A DNA stretch of 64,000 nt from Mangifera indica (taxonomy: Eukaryota > Streptophyta > Magnoliopsida > Sapindales > Anacardiaceae): the NCBI RefSeq assembly GCF_011075055.1, contig NC_058155.1:6033537-6097536 (forward strand), written 5' to 3'. Position 1 is the first letter of the stretch; every line of letters begins with the position of its first letter. Positions 11,058-23,847 of the stretch are shown here, in pieces. A program made the position numbers and the translations under genes. The notes beneath the pieces are model-generated. The model made no database searches and had not been told where the DNA came from. It saw only the letters and a list, made by a program, of their open reading frames with translations.

Positions 11058-11477
11058 ATGAATTCATTCAACAGGCTTAGCTTGTTCATGATTCTGCTAC
11101 TTCCATACATGATTATGTGTGATGCTGCTTTTTTCCATAGACCTAGCAGAACTTTAAGTGTCCTTAATGGTTTGGAAACTACTGGTGAGAGCATTATCGC
11201 AGATTGCAAACTTGTTTCTGAGGTGTGCCATCCATTGCTCATTCATAACATTTTTGCTAAAGGTGAGACTATGAATGATCATTTTCGAGATGGGTTTTAT
11301 CCACCAACTAAGTTGTATTGTAGTTTTCTATTTTCTAGTCAGAACCATAACGTCAAGATCTTCAACTGGAACATAGATGACTGCAGACAATGCAAATGGA
11401 ATATTACTTTACAATATAATCTTGCTTGTTTGATTCCAGTGGTTGGTAATCATACTTGTCTTCCATGGTCCCAATAA
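11058..11477 (+). CDS. Self-incompatibility protein S1 homologue (SPH) A
   Basis: A single-exon gene of 139 residues. Residues 1-24 (MNSFNRLSLFMILLLPYMIM...) form a signal peptide, so the product is secreted. The rest fits the small plant S1 family: a cysteine in IIADCKL, then HPLLIHNI, a central aromatic strand YCSFLF, the VKIFNWNIDDCRQCKWNIT block with a Cys-x2-Cys pair, and a C-terminal cysteine before LPWSQ. Length is normal for the family. The best-known member is PrsS, the pistil S-determinant of poppy; most SPH proteins have no known function. Of the three copies here only this one is fully open. Confidence 0.85.
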   Translation: MNSFNRLSLFMILLLPYMIMCDAAFFHRPSRTLSVLNGLETTGESIIADCKLVSEVCHPLLIHNIFAKGETMNDHFRDGFYPPTKLYCSFLFSSQNHNVKIFNWNIDDCRQCKWNITLQYNLACLIPVVGNHTCLPWSQ

Positions 11478-14400
11478 TGTCATGTAGTTTCTTTTTGTTT
11501 ACTAAATCCCCTTGTTCCGACAAGGTTGTATTAAATAAAATGCATACGTATCGTATTGAGCTTTGTATTTGTGCATTGTTTATCTTTTACCTTTTTATTT
11601 TTATTTTTAAAGAAAGTTTGATAAACTAAATAAAGTGGTAATATTGCCCTTGTTTGACATAGTCTTGGTTTTAAGTTAATGGAGATAAATTGTGCACGTT
11701 CTTTCTCCTTAATTTATCGTATTATTATTTGCTTTATTAATCTCGTACATAATCTTTTATCCATTTTCTATAATCATTATGCTGATACAACACATAATGT
11801 AAGATATATGTGTCTTAAAGTTTTTTACTGCAAGTCAGTTCTGTAATTTTCCCTAAAATGGGCACTTGAGTCTTTTTCTGATTAAGATATGTTTAACACT
11901 TAAGCATATAAACTCAAGGTTATTCAATCAACTGAATTTTATTTAACTGTTCATCTATTTTAACCCTAAGATAGAGAAAAGTTGTTGTACACTTGAGTAT
12001 TTCTTTATCTTAACACTTCTTTGTTGATTTTGTTGTATAGATCCAAGTGTCTTTTGAACATACATTCATTGGGTCTCCAACATCTATGATGCATAAAATA
12101 AGTTTTAAATACAACATACCAAAACAACACATTTATCACACAAACTATGTACATAACCAATCAAATTTTATCAAACTTCCCACATCCATCTTATAACTCA
12201 CAACAGACTTTAACCTCTTAACTTATGTAATTGTTCATGTTCAATTTAAATAGATAAAATCGCCAAAAGTATCACAACATTCAACATAATGGATCACCAA
12301 CATAATACTTAATTCTTTATACCCATATGTGCATAAACATTCACATAAATCCATATACTCTTTTTTGTTTTGGTAATTTTCTATTTTTGGAAATTAACCA
12401 TCTACTCTTTCTCAGTTTACCAAACCATGAAATATCATCCAAGGATCATATCAGCACTACATTTTACAAAAATAGAAATCAAGTAATCCTACTTACTTGG
12501 ACTTTAATAACTAGATGATTCATTACCGATAAAGCCTTCTTTTCCTTAAGTAGCTAATAGCCAAAAATCCTTTTCTACTTGTCGAAAGAAGCACATCAGA
12601 TCTCTCTCTTCTCACTTGGCAAGAAAACTATATAAGAGGAACTTGAAGATTTATGGGATAACGATCTCAAAATCCCCTATATACCTTTTATAAACTCTCA
12701 TAAGATAACTGACTGCATGGGTATGCATATTAAGCATGCATGGTCATGTGATGAATCAAATGAATAGACATGCATCATTCATGCGCAAACGTTCACCTAC
12801 TTAAAATTTCAAAATAAACATATGTTCATACTCTTAACTTATGTCTCAAATAAATATATCCATGAATACATGTAAAAAGACCATCTTGCCCTTGAGATAT
12901 ACCTAAGAGTGTTAATTGTAGCCTTCCCATGATCAATTCCATGATTACTTTGATATGTGCCCAACATTCCCACTTCAAAAGCTATATTCGATCTTGTACA
13001 AGTCTATAGATACATTAAACCTCCAAAGGCATTAGGAATTGATTCCATTTTTTTTATTTGATTCTAATTCATTTTTTGGACATTGCATGAGATTGAATTT
13101 ATCACCTTTCTTTAAGGAAACAACCACGGTTGAACATTTACTCATTGAAAATTTTGTGAATTGTACTTATATATACTTTCTAAAGTAGACTTATAATTTC
13201 TTATGATATTTTTCTAGATATTTCTATTTCGATAACATAAAAAGCTTATCTCATATCTTTCGTCTCAAAATTCTTTGAGGGAAAATCTTTTGTCTCATAT
13301 AATATGCAAATCCATTTGTTTCAACGAGGCTTCAACCAAGAAAGACTTGAAACAAATTTTAATTTGAAAATAACATTTTATAATATATTTCATTGCATAA
13401 GAAAATATATAAATATAAGATTTTGAGCATAATCTCATTTTATTATATTATAAATAACGTGTCACCATATGTATATCATCTTTTAAACAAAATATAATAG
13501 CTCTCATAAGTGATACATCATTTGGGCATGAAAATTTGAGATGGATAGTATTACTCTTGTTTTTAATTATTTATATATAAATGTCAAAGATAGTTGCACA
13601 TCATTTGAGATTTGAACTTTTCAAATGCTTTTTAGGATGAGTAGTATTATTCAAAATATATTATAGATATTTAGAAAGATAACAAAGAATACAAAACATT
13701 TGAAAATTTTGCCCAAATGTTAAAATTTATTAATGGTAAATTATTAATGGCAAATGACTATGTCCCTCTCAAGGTTCAATGAAATGACAATTCCTACCAT
13801 TTAAGTTTGAAAAAGCTATTTTCCACCCATTTGTCAAAATCATCCATTAGTTTTAATTGTCAAAAAGGTATTGTGTCATATTGTCCAAATATTATAATAG
13901 TATTAATATTAAAGTTGACAATTTTAATACAACCTGTTAATCTAACTTGACATAATATGAAAAACATCATATTAGGGTTGAGTTTTTTTTTACATGAATG
14001 CGAATTCGGGTCAACCTGACAAGACTCAAAACAATATAAAGTCATCTTAGGGTTGACACAAAAAAAATCTAAATTAACTTGAACTAACTTGAATGCTTAG
14101 GAGATGCTTACTGTAGTCCAAATCATTTCTAACATACATATATAAAAACTTTCGCATAATCCTTTAAAACACATGATTAACAAACTGAATCCTATCACCA
14201 TCGTATTTGCAATACATAACATTCATTAAGCAACAATAACAAGGATCAATTTAATAATCCTTGATTCCCATCAAATCTTTTATCAACTAATGGCAATGGG
14301 TAAATCCTTTAGTCCACAACAATCATATATCCATATAAGGGGTTGAGAGAATCCTACTTACCTGATAATTCTACTAAAAAAAATAAATTTTCATGGGTTG

Positions 14401-15745
14401 ATAATTTTGGCAAACTAGCCCACAAAAAAGTCCATAAAGGCATGACCCACCATGTTGGCCATGCCACCATACACTAGTACTTGTTACCACCATAACTTAT
14501 GATGTATCACTAGCTTATTCAACTTTGATAGTATATCCATTACACACATACTTGGTAGCCGTGTATGGAAACTTGTGTGTAACACATTATACCACATTTA
14601 TATCAACAATTGACTGTCATTGATATAAATATGAAAACAACTCTCTAAAGCATGTCGATAGAATCAAAATGTTTATAAACTTATATATAACACATCATAC
14701 CACTTTTAACCACCCATAAACCTTCAATAATATAAATATTAATAATAAACCAACACAACAACACAAAATCATCATAACTTTAGAGATAACACAATTGAAG
14801 TTCATATTCATATTCATATTTATATCAATGACAGTCATAAAATTAGATTTGTTAATTATTTTCATAAAATTTCCCTCAAATATAAATATTTAATTAATAA
14901 CCCCTATAAAATCCTAGCAATCAGGCTTCCTTTCACCCACCTTAGTAGGTATAATATCTCATTAAATTATAATGGAGATCATTAGGGTGACATTAAATGT
15001 TTTTTTTTTTCTCTCAATAAAATAATATGCACTAAGAATGGATATTAATTTATATGATAACTATGATTTTATTAGAAATAAATTTATGTTTAATCACTTA
15101 ACATATCATTGGTAAACATATATTAATATTTATTTTGAATGTACATTCATGGGCTGCGAATAAAGTTTCTTGCTACTAAGAAAATTAGTACAGGCAGTTG
15201 ACAACAGTGAAAAGACGCGAAACATCTGAGTTCTGTGAGGACTGGGATCAACACAAACAAAATTACCCACGCGTTAAAGTCGTTTCTCCTTTTTCTCTTT
15301 ATAAAAAGTCCCGTTTTTTATTTGACTTTTAAAAGAATGTGATCACATTTTAAACTCTTTTTCAAACCACACAAGAAACTTAGATGTTGTCCGTACAGTG
15401 ATGACAACTTGTTTGAGAAGGGGAGCGACGTCATGAAGAGGAGACTGAAGACTTTTCTTTTCTTCCTTGAGACACCAAACGGCCGAATGGGAATGGAATA
15501 AATGAGCGAATGACTTTTGGGCTCTTTAATATGCTTTTAAAAAGCATTTCAAGGTGTTATATGATATGCCAAACAAAACACAATGTTAAATGTGTTAGCA
15601 GCTTTTCAAGTGGAAGTACTATAGATTCCTTGTTTCTTCATTGCATTTGCATGGTGTTTTCTTCCTACTGAAGTAAGCTAGTTGCCTCTCATTAGTAAAG
15701 CTACTTCATTTGACTGTGCAATTCTCAGAAGAAGGATCAGTGGAT
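11478..15745. other. Gene-free stretch between SPH A and helicase A
   Basis: About 4.2 kb of AT-rich sequence with no supported gene. It is collinear with 27255-31400 and 55292-59980, interrupted there by other insertions. A TATA-like TATAAAAA lies at about 15300, some 445 bp before the helicase start. The shared non-coding sequence is the best evidence that whole segments, not single genes, were duplicated. Confidence 0.6.
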
Positions 15746-18700
15746 ATGATGATTGAAGGTGAAGGTAGTAGTAGCAGCAAGAAGAGAGGAGTTCAAAATC
15801 ATGACGATGGCTTCATTAATACTCTCTTTTCTTGGTCTCTTGATGACATTTGTAATGAAAATCTTTTCAGTCATAAGGTTTGCTTTCTTTACCCTTCTTC
15901 ATTTTCAGAAACTAACAAATTTTAATAAAGAAATATTTGTAGTTTGTTTCCTTTTTTTTTTTTTGGCAACGGTTGATCTCATTCAGCAACAAGCTTTAGA
16001 TGAGACATCTCTTTACTTTCTAGGGCTTTCATCTTATTGTTCAAGTTCATGCTAGCTAAAAATAGTTTAATTGATATTTTATTTCTGAATTGAGTAATTG
16101 TTTTATTCCTTTCAGGTGGAAAAAATTCCTGAATCATTTGAGTCTGTCACTCAGTATTTCGAATCATTTGTTTATCCTTTGTTGGAAGAAACACGAGCAC
16201 AACTGTTTTCACCCATGGAGACCATTTCAAGCGCACCTTATGCTAATGTGGATGTTTTTAGGCCCCATGGACCTGAGTTACATGATGTTAAGATTGATTA
16301 CTGGAGGAACAGGTTCAGTAACAATGGTAAAGAGCCTTATAAAACTTTGCCAGGGGATATTTTAATTTTAGCAGATGCGAAGCCTGAAACTATTTCCGAC
16401 TTGGAGAGGGTTGGTAAAATGTGATCTTTTCTATCAGTCATGAAAATCGCAGGGGATGATGATGAAAATGATAACGATACCACTTCTACTTACTTTTAAG
16501 TGAAGGCTTCAAAAAGCATCCAACAGTTTGATGGGGAGAAATCATTGTTTGTGATTTTCTTGACAAATATTACACCTTACAGAAGAATATGGAAATCCTT
16601 GAAAATGTCTGGAAATTTGAAGATTATCAACAAAATTTTATGCAGGAATTCTGTGGTAAGTTTTCTGAAGATGATTTACTTATACTATACTTATTCTTGC
16701 TGACTATGTAGCATGGAAACGAAAATGGAGAAACGTGAAAACACGGAAACAGAAACGTGAAAACGTATTTTTTAAAAAAGATAGGAAATGGAAACGTGAA
16801 AAAACTTATAAATAAGAAAAATATAAAGGTATTTTTATAAATACTAAATTTTGTATAACAAAAATACATAAACTTGTATAATATAAAAATAAATAATAAA
16901 AAAAGAATGAAGAGAAAAAATACTATAAAATAAAATCATAGAACATATCGTAAATTGTTCTGGAGCAAACACATGTAGATATTTAAGAAAAAACAATAAT
17001 ACACAGTAATTTATATGATATGTTGGGGAAGAGATGAGTAACACATCGAAGAGTAGAGAAGAGATGAATTCAATATGAGATTTAACGACATTTTCGATTT
17101 GAAAATACAAAAATATGTGTTTAATCGATTTCACGATTTTTCTTCTAAAAGAAACGTGTTTCAAAATTTTTTAAAAATTTCAAAATGACCTGAAACGTTT
17201 CCTACAAGTTTTGGAGAGTTTCGGAAATGGAAACGTTTTCGAAACGTGGAAACACACTCCATTGAAAGTTTCCCGGCTACTTTGCTTGCTGACATACATT
17301 GTGTAGTTTTTGATTGAGACTTGCATGTTGCACGACAGTTGGAGGAAAGTTGCCAAGTCTGTTCTGAACTGAATGGAGGCATCTTATATGAGAAATTTGG
17401 TAGTGGTTTATCATCAACATTGAATGATTCGCAATTGAATGCAGTTCTTGCCTGTCTTGATGGAGTGCGTTGTGATCACAAGTCCTCTGTGCAACTTATA
17501 TGGGGTCCCCCCCTGGAACAGGGAAAACTAAAGCTGTTAGTATGCTTCTCTTTACATTGTTGAAAACAAAATGCAGAACCCTTACTTGTGACCCGACGAA
17601 TGTTGCAATTACAGAAGTTGCTTCTCGTGTTCTGAAGCTGCTGAAAGAATCGATTAAAACTGATGACTATGGAAGTGAGACTCTGTTGCTTCCTCTTGGA
17701 GATATTCTCTTGTTTGGGAGTAAGGAGAGACTCAAAGTTGGTCAAGAAATCGAAGAAATATATTTGGATTATCGCGTTAAAAAGCTTTCAGAGTGTTTTG
17801 GTACGCTGACTGGCTGGAGGCATTGCTTCTCATCCATAATGGATTTACTTGAAGATTGTGTTTCTCAGTATCACATTTTCTTGGAGAATAAATTGATAAA
17901 GAAGAGAGAAAGTATTGACAAAAATGAAGTCAAAGAGAATTACAGGAATATGGAAATGGAAGGTGACAATGAGGAGTTGAAATCATTTCTTGAATTTGTG
18001 AGAGATAGATTTAAACATACTGCCACTCCTCTTAGGAATTGTTTATTTATCTTCTGCACTTACATACCCAAACGTTTCATTTTGGAAAGTAATTTTCAAA
18101 ATATGATAGATCTTATCAGTTTACTTGATTCTGTCGAAACTTTGCTGTTTCAAAAAGATGTAGTTTCTGACGAGCTACAAGAGCTCTTTTCACATTCAGT
18201 AGCTGAAGAGTTTTTTTCATCACCTGGGCATAGAGATTACTTGTTGCAGAAAATAAGAGGTGAATGCCATACAGTTTTAAGAAATCTTCAGGATTCCTTT
18301 AGTGAACTTAAGTTTGCAAGGGGTATGAACATAGATTCATTAAAAGATTTCTGCTTTAAAACAGATTCGGTAATATTTTGCACTGCTTCTAGTTCATTTA
18401 AGCTGCATTCAGTGGCCATGGAACCACTGAACGTTCTGGTCATTGATGAAGCGGCACAACTAAAAGAAAGTGAGTCGACAATAGCCCTGCAACTGTTGGG
18501 CTTAAATCATACTATTCTCATTGGGGATGAGTGCCAATTGCCAGCAACGGTTAAAAGCAAGGTATGGTTTATGTTATTTCAACAGTTCTGGTGACTTTTT
18601 TGTATTTGGCCTTTGCTTTACTTTTTAAGTTCCTTTGTTTGGCTTTTTTTTTTTTCAGGTTTCTGATGAAGCTTCCTTCGGGAGAAGCTTATTTGAGAGG

Positions 18701-20384
18701 CTGAGCTCATTGGGTTGCTCTAAACACCTGCTCAATACACAGTATCGGATGCACCCCTCAATTAGCTACTTCCCAAATTCATATTTTTATAACAACCAGA
18801 TTTGGGATTCTCCTAATGTTAAAAGAAAAATCAACAAAAATGTCTTTTTGCCAAGATCTCCAATATTCCGTCCATATTCTTTCATCAATATTCTTGAAGG
18901 GAGAGAAGAGTTCATTGGCCGTAGCTGGAGAAATATGGTTGAGGTAGCTGTTGTGATGAAAATATTGCAGAACCTGTACAAAGGTATGTGTTGTTGGAGT
19001 CTTATGTTTATATTACCATTTAAAAAATAAATTAGTTTTTATTTTGTCATCTCTTAGCTTACTCTATAGCATATCGTTCATTTAAATTCTGATATTCCAC
19101 TTGGAGAAACAAAACATTAGCTCTATATTGTCAGCATTTTGATTGATGACTGTATGTCCCAGAGGCTTAACCTACCTTTCTATGGCAGGCAATTAATGAA
19201 ACTAGCTTTTTTGAGAATAATTTATACATTTACATGGCCTTTTATTTCAATTATGCAAATGGAAATCTTAAAGTGCGGATTTCTTGTTAATATCTAATGC
19301 TATATACTGTCAAATTTTTATTGGCTAATATCTCATGCATGTACTAATCTGTATTATGCATCACTTGTTAAACATGATTGAAGAGAAAGAGTTAAATTAA
19401 ATAATGAAATCATTATATAAATGACATGAATTGTTTCAACTTGAACAAATTCCAAACATGCTTCTATTGAATCTCCTTATTATATCCATGGTAATTCATA
19501 ATATGCAGATTGGAATGACTCAAAACAGAAGCTGAGCATTGGCATAGTCTCACCTTACAGTGCTCAAGTACAAGCAATTAAAAAAAAACTTGGAGGCAAG
19601 TATGATGACTCTGATGACTTTACTGTAAAAGTGAAGTCAATTGATGGGTTTCAAGGTGGTGAGGAGGACATTATTATAATTTCCACTGTGAGAAGCAACG
19701 AAAGGGGATCCATTGGATTCTTGTCGAAGCCACAGAGAATCAATGTTGCACTTACAAGGGCCAGGTATTCATGTAAATATTGTACATTGTGTTTTGTTCA
19801 TTTTAGTAACTATAGTGAATAACTACGGTCCCTTTGATACCCTCTAGGCACTGTTTATGGATTTTAGGGAATGAAAGAACCTTAACTCATGGTGAATCTG
19901 TTTGGAAAATCTTAATCAATGATGCTAAGGACCGCTGTTGTTTCTTTAATGCTGATGAAGATAAGGATTTGGCCAAAGCTATATTAGAGGCCAAAAAGGA
20001 GCTTAATGAATTGGATGAATTGCTGAATGCTGACAGTATACTTTTCAACAATCAAAAGTGGAAGGTATATTGTTTCCTTAGCTATACTTGCTTTGCCAAT
20101 CAATTTTTCCTACCATGGTTAGTGCTTATATTTGTCAGTGACGCTGATTTCACTTGGATGTTCACTTGAATAACCTATTCTTGCAGCAGAACAGGAGTAC
20201 TAAAGGCGAGGCAACAGAGGCGGGTTCAGAAGAGAAATTGGATAAGGACAGTAAGGAGGCATTGCAAGTTCATCTAGCCTCTGGTTCCCAGTGGCCAGAA
20301 AATTCTCAGAAGATTGAAAACAAGGGGAAGGGAAAGAAAAAGCCTAAGAGAAAGAACAAGCGAAATGGTAAGCAGAAAAACTAG
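15746..20384 (+). pseudogene. Helicase A: broken SEN1/UPF1-like part of TRANK1-like gene
   Basis: Exons by alignment to copy B: 15746-15877, 16116-16655, 17339-18561, 18659-18983, 19509-19764, 19848-20064, then a tail exon ending at 20384. Defects: TGA at 16422 (a tryptophan codon in the sisters), TAA at 16497 (lysine codon in the sisters), and two extra C in the run at 17507-17513, which shifts the frame exactly in the GPPGTGKT Walker A codons. Exon 3 is therefore 1,223 nt instead of 1,221. Downstream motifs remain readable: [44 protein letters not shown] and NVALTRAR. Everything between exon 6 and the basic C-terminal tail is deleted (junction about 20143-20152), including the UvrD-like motor. 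The gene cannot make a working helicase without several corrections. Confidence 0.85.
16705..17284. mobile_element. 580-bp insertion in helicase A intron 2 (Mutator-like?)
   Basis: Absent from intron 2 of copies B and C. It is flanked by a perfect 9-bp direct repeat CTTGCTGAC (16696-16704 and 17285-17293). The ends are imperfect inverted repeats (TATGTAGCATGGAAACG against the inverse of CGGCTACTTTG), with many GAAACGTG motifs near both ends. A 9-bp target duplication fits Mutator-like elements; a hAT origin is less likely. It has no coding capacity. Confidence 0.6.
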
Positions 20385-20544
20385 CAACCAAAGCTAAGAT
20401 TTCGCATTTCTGAATTTGATTACCTTATGGTACAAATGGCCAAGTCTGTCAGTCTTTCTGGTTATATAAGAACAAATTGTTATTTTATATTTTAAATATT
20501 TATTGATATTGAATGGTCAGTTTTGTTTCACAGAATTCTGGCAA

Positions 20545-20910
20545 CAGGAAGATGCAGATGATGAAAAGAGCATTTTGTTGAATGCCCCAGCAGTTGAGGT
20601 AATTTCATTTCTTTTTTCACATCTGTTGAATGCAGTATGAAGTAATAAGATTAGATTTAGTTTTTTTTTTTTTTTTGTGATTTTACAGTTGGATGTTCAC
20701 TTGAATAAACTATTCTTGCAGCAGAATAGGAGTACTAAAGGCAAGGCAACAGAGGCGGGATCAGAAGAGAAATTGGATAAGGACAGTAAGGAGGCATTGC
20801 AAGTTCATCTAGCCTCTGATTCCCAGTGGCCAGAAAATTCTCAGAAGATTGAAAACAAGGGGAAGGGAAAGAAAAAGCCTAAGAGAAAGATATATATATT
20901 CACAATATGA
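20545..20910 (+). pseudogene. Second, truncated copy of helicase A terminal exons
   Basis: The last two exons occur again just after the first tail: 20545-20598 ([16 protein letters not shown]) and 20689-about 20889 ([18 protein letters not shown]... to KKKPKRK). The repeat breaks into an AT run, giving a false tail that stops at 20910. An acceptor TTTCACAG at 20532 could splice into an open frame ahead of the first part. This is a tandem partial duplication and not a gene. Confidence 0.7.
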
Positions 20911-20979
20911 ATATTGGCATACATAATAATTTAGAAGATATATGTGATTGCATCAATACAGCCAGATTGTTTTTTATTA

Positions 20980-21156
20980 GAATAATACTATGTGTATCAT
21001 TTTTTGATATATAAATATATACATATTTATATAAATCATTATGTAATTAGTATTATTTTATCATAAATTTAAAATTATTCAATCATATGATGTACACATA
21101 AATATATATATACCAAAAATAGATATACCAAAAATATATAAACATAACATTACTTA
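20980..21156. mobile_element. Palindromic MITE, copy 2
   Basis: Fold-back sequence of the family described at 760, with left end AATAATACTATGTGTAT and right end ATAAACATAACATTACTT. It is more diverged and AT-richer than the other copies. Confidence 0.5.
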
Positions 21157-21926
21157 ATAAAATTTCTTAACGGTAGGGATACAATAGTCATTGTATTTAG
21201 AGGAGGCTTTATTTATAAAGTTTGAGTTCAAACTTTTTTTAATTATATTTCAAAATCAAATTTTTGTTTTATCTGATTTAATTGTTATAAAACTAGTCAC
21301 TAGACTTATAGTTTTACTTAGGATTTAAGTTGGATTTTTTCATTACCTAAAAAAAAAAATCCAATTTTTAAAAATATTTATAGATAAAAAAGAGGTTATT
21401 TATCTTTTTTTTCTTAATATATAGTTATCAATTATAAATCTGTATCCATTAAAAAAAAACCTAGATTACAAGATGTTATTTTGGTAATTAAAAATTAGCA
21501 AATTATTGTCCTTTGCTATTATTTCATAACGACATTATAAAGCAAGTTCTCAAAACCTTCTAAGTACAACTGAAAACTCTACTGACTTCCATATTTATAG
21601 GATTCTGCATTAAAGAGTCAATAAACCTAATTTGTTATTTTTTGATATTGCCCTTTTGTAGCAAGTTCTCAATACCTTTTAAATACAACCCAAAGTTTCA
21701 TTTACTTGTATATTTACTTCTATAACCATGTCTGCACCCAAAACTTCAATACCTTGGGTGGGAACAAATCTTTTTGGCCTTTTCATAATGGCATTTTGTA
21801 GCAAGTTCTCAATACCTTTTAACTACCACCCAAAACTTTATTCACTCTCATATTTCTTTCGTTCTGCATTAAATTAAGCACTACATCCATTAGCCCTTTA
21901 ACTCAAGCAACAACTAGCAATTAACC
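21157..21926. other. Upstream region of PMEI B
   Basis: No gene. The first half is AT-rich. From about 21420 the sequence matches the upstream regions of PMEI A and D (TATAGTTATCAATTATAAATCTGTATCC and following). Parts of the leader are repeated: AGCAAGTTCTCAA...CCTTTTAA occurs near 21541, 21660 and 21799. The CCTTGGGTGGGAACAAATC...TTGGCC at 21752-21780 resembles one end of the fold-back element at 31409. Confidence 0.45.
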
Positions 21927-22478
21927 ATGAATGCACCCAGAACTTCAACGACTTTTCATCAGAATTATCCTCTATTGACGATCATATCACAAATATTTTC
22001 CATTTCTTTCGTCTTACTTCTTCACTCTCCTTCGCCAACACTTGCTCTCTCGACATCAAGCAACGACGGTCCATCCAGTTTAGTCAATAGTGTTTGCGAA
22101 GAAACGACCCAATGTAGTTACAAGGATTGTGTAGCCGCTCTCGCATTAGATCCTAAAGCCTTGTCTACAACAAACGTGAAATTGCTGGCTAAGATAGCGC
22201 TAAACTTGGCTGTACCTGTATCTAATTCCACAAGCAGCCTAAAATACATTGATGCAATGGCGACGAAGGAAAAATCTTCACCGAGACTGAAATCGGCACA
22301 CGAGTTCTGCATTTCACAGTATCAGTACACCGTGAATTCATTCAAAAGTGATTTAACCGACTTGGATGTAGATCCTATGACTGCAAATTATGATGCAAAA
22401 GTTGCTTCTGATGGTGCATCTTACTGTGCAGACAAACTGAAGTCTGGGGGATTTCAATCTAAAGACGGTTACCAATAA
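21927..22478 (+). CDS. PMEI-domain secreted protein B (altered C-terminus)
   Basis: 183 residues, with the same signal peptide and domain order as copy A: VCEETTQC, DCVAALALDPKAL, YIDAMATKEKSS, EFCISQYQYTV and YCADKLKSGGF. It carries a two-residue insertion (PV) after NLAV. After GGFQSKDG the sisters' last 30 or so residues are missing, because about 50 bp between AAAGAC and GGTTACCAATAAG are rearranged, and the frame ends at YQ-stop. The remaining sister-like 3' sequence (TGACATCGGTTATACG...) runs on as untranslated DNA to about 22506. The last helix is shortened, so folding may be affected; it may be a gene in early decay. Confidence 0.65.
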   Translation: MNAPRTSTTFHQNYPLLTIISQIFSISFVLLLHSPSPTLALSTSSNDGPSSLVNSVCEETTQCSYKDCVAALALDPKALSTTNVKLLAKIALNLAVPVSNSTSSLKYIDAMATKEKSSPRLKSAHEFCISQYQYTVNSFKSDLTDLDVDPMTANYDAKVASDGASYCADKLKSGGFQSKDGYQ

Positions 22479-22992
22479 GATGATTTATAGTGACATCGGT
22501 TATACGTTTACCAATAAGATGCGCTGAATTAATTGGTATAAATAATATTCTATGGCATGGTTACATTACATACGGGAAAGTTTTCTTCTTTTTTTGGGAA
22601 TAATTACTGATGTTATCTATTTGAATCAAATGATTTAATTTTATTAATATGGTGGCATCTGAGGGTATTTATGTCTATTTTCAATAGTTATATAGATTAG
22701 ACAAGGTGAAAGATTAATCAATTATTTTTATCCAGATCAATTCCCTCGATAAATTATTCTTCAATTTCCCAATGAACACCCATCTCTATAGTATATGGTT
22801 GGTGTTTATTTTGGATGAGATTGTATGATGCAAAAGATATTTCTGATTAATTACATAATGTAGCGAAAATGTTTTTTATTCTTAATTAATTGTTTAAATT
22901 AAGATGACATGATAAATAATGTGTAATGCCCACAGGCACAATCAAGGGTAATTTTGTCCTTTTCACATTATTCTAATTGATAATATATGTAG

Positions 22993-23150
22993 AGTAATGT
23001 TATGCGTACCTATTTTTGTATACATAAATGAGGACACACATGATATATCATTATGTGATTAGATATTACTTTATTTTTAATTCAAAATAACTCAATTACT
23101 TGATGATATATATCAAATGTGCACTTAAAATGAATATATATAGTTTTATT
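22993..23150. mobile_element. Palindromic MITE, copy 3
   Basis: Begins AGTAATGTTATGCGTACC and ends ATATATATAGTTTTATT, with an inverted middle around TCATTATGTGATTAGATATTAC. Same family as the copy at 760. Confidence 0.55.
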
Positions 23151-23847
23151 GTTATATGTATTTAGACCCATATACAACCATGTAACACAAGGATGTATGC
23201 CATGCATGTGCATATAAGAGTACACGCTTGTTGTCCCGTAAAGCAGAGGGACACTCGTGCATGTTGAGATGCACAAGCATTCATCAAATTTGAATTTTGG
23301 ATAAGGCAATTTCCAAAGATTGCGAATCATTGTTTTCACCACGAAACCGCACGGTCAATTGTGCTTATTGGATGTCATAACACCCCTTCTAGAAGTCCTA
23401 TCCTCCAAGGAAAGGTATTACTAGCATTTCATCAATCGAGCCTTCATTTAAATAAAACTAAAATAAAAATATGAAATAATTTTTATTAGTAAAATTACTA
23501 AAATACCCTTTATTAATACTGAATATGAAAAAGGTTCAAAAGATGTCCCAAATACATGAAAATAGAGTCTTCATTGTTAATTATTGAAAGTCAAATACAT
23601 GATACACTAAAAACTAAAGTTGACAATTTTCAATACGATTTGTTAACTTGACAAGACATGACATGAAAAAAATTGAGTTACTGTTAAGTTTTTGTGATAT
23701 GAAATTTATTTCGGGTCAACTCAATATTATTCAAAATTAAATCAGGTAGTGTTAGGGTTCACACGAAAGTAACTCGATATGACACGAATTGATTCAAATG
23801 TTTTAAAGAAATGTTACTTTAATAAAATTTGTTAGAGATGAATTATG

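Larger units (their letters stand above)
588..20893 (+). repeat. Segmental duplication module A (PMEI-SPH-helicase)
   Basis: First copy of the three-gene module. The left flank (588-1052 and again 8249-8614) matches 51948-52620, the PMEI-SPH interval matches 53040-54870, and the gene-free stretch 11500-15700 matches 27260-31400 and 55300-59980. The block is interrupted by the inverted hAT pair. It ends abruptly inside a duplicated helicase terminal exon at about 20889, where an AT dinucleotide run joins sequence like that at 9525-9600. Homology was judged by eye; exact limits need a self-alignment. Confidence 0.8.

Noticed and set aside
11058..11477. Calling the locus an S-locus because of the SPH gene
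   Set aside because: SPH genes are numerous in plants and most are unrelated to self-incompatibility; no partner determinant is visible.
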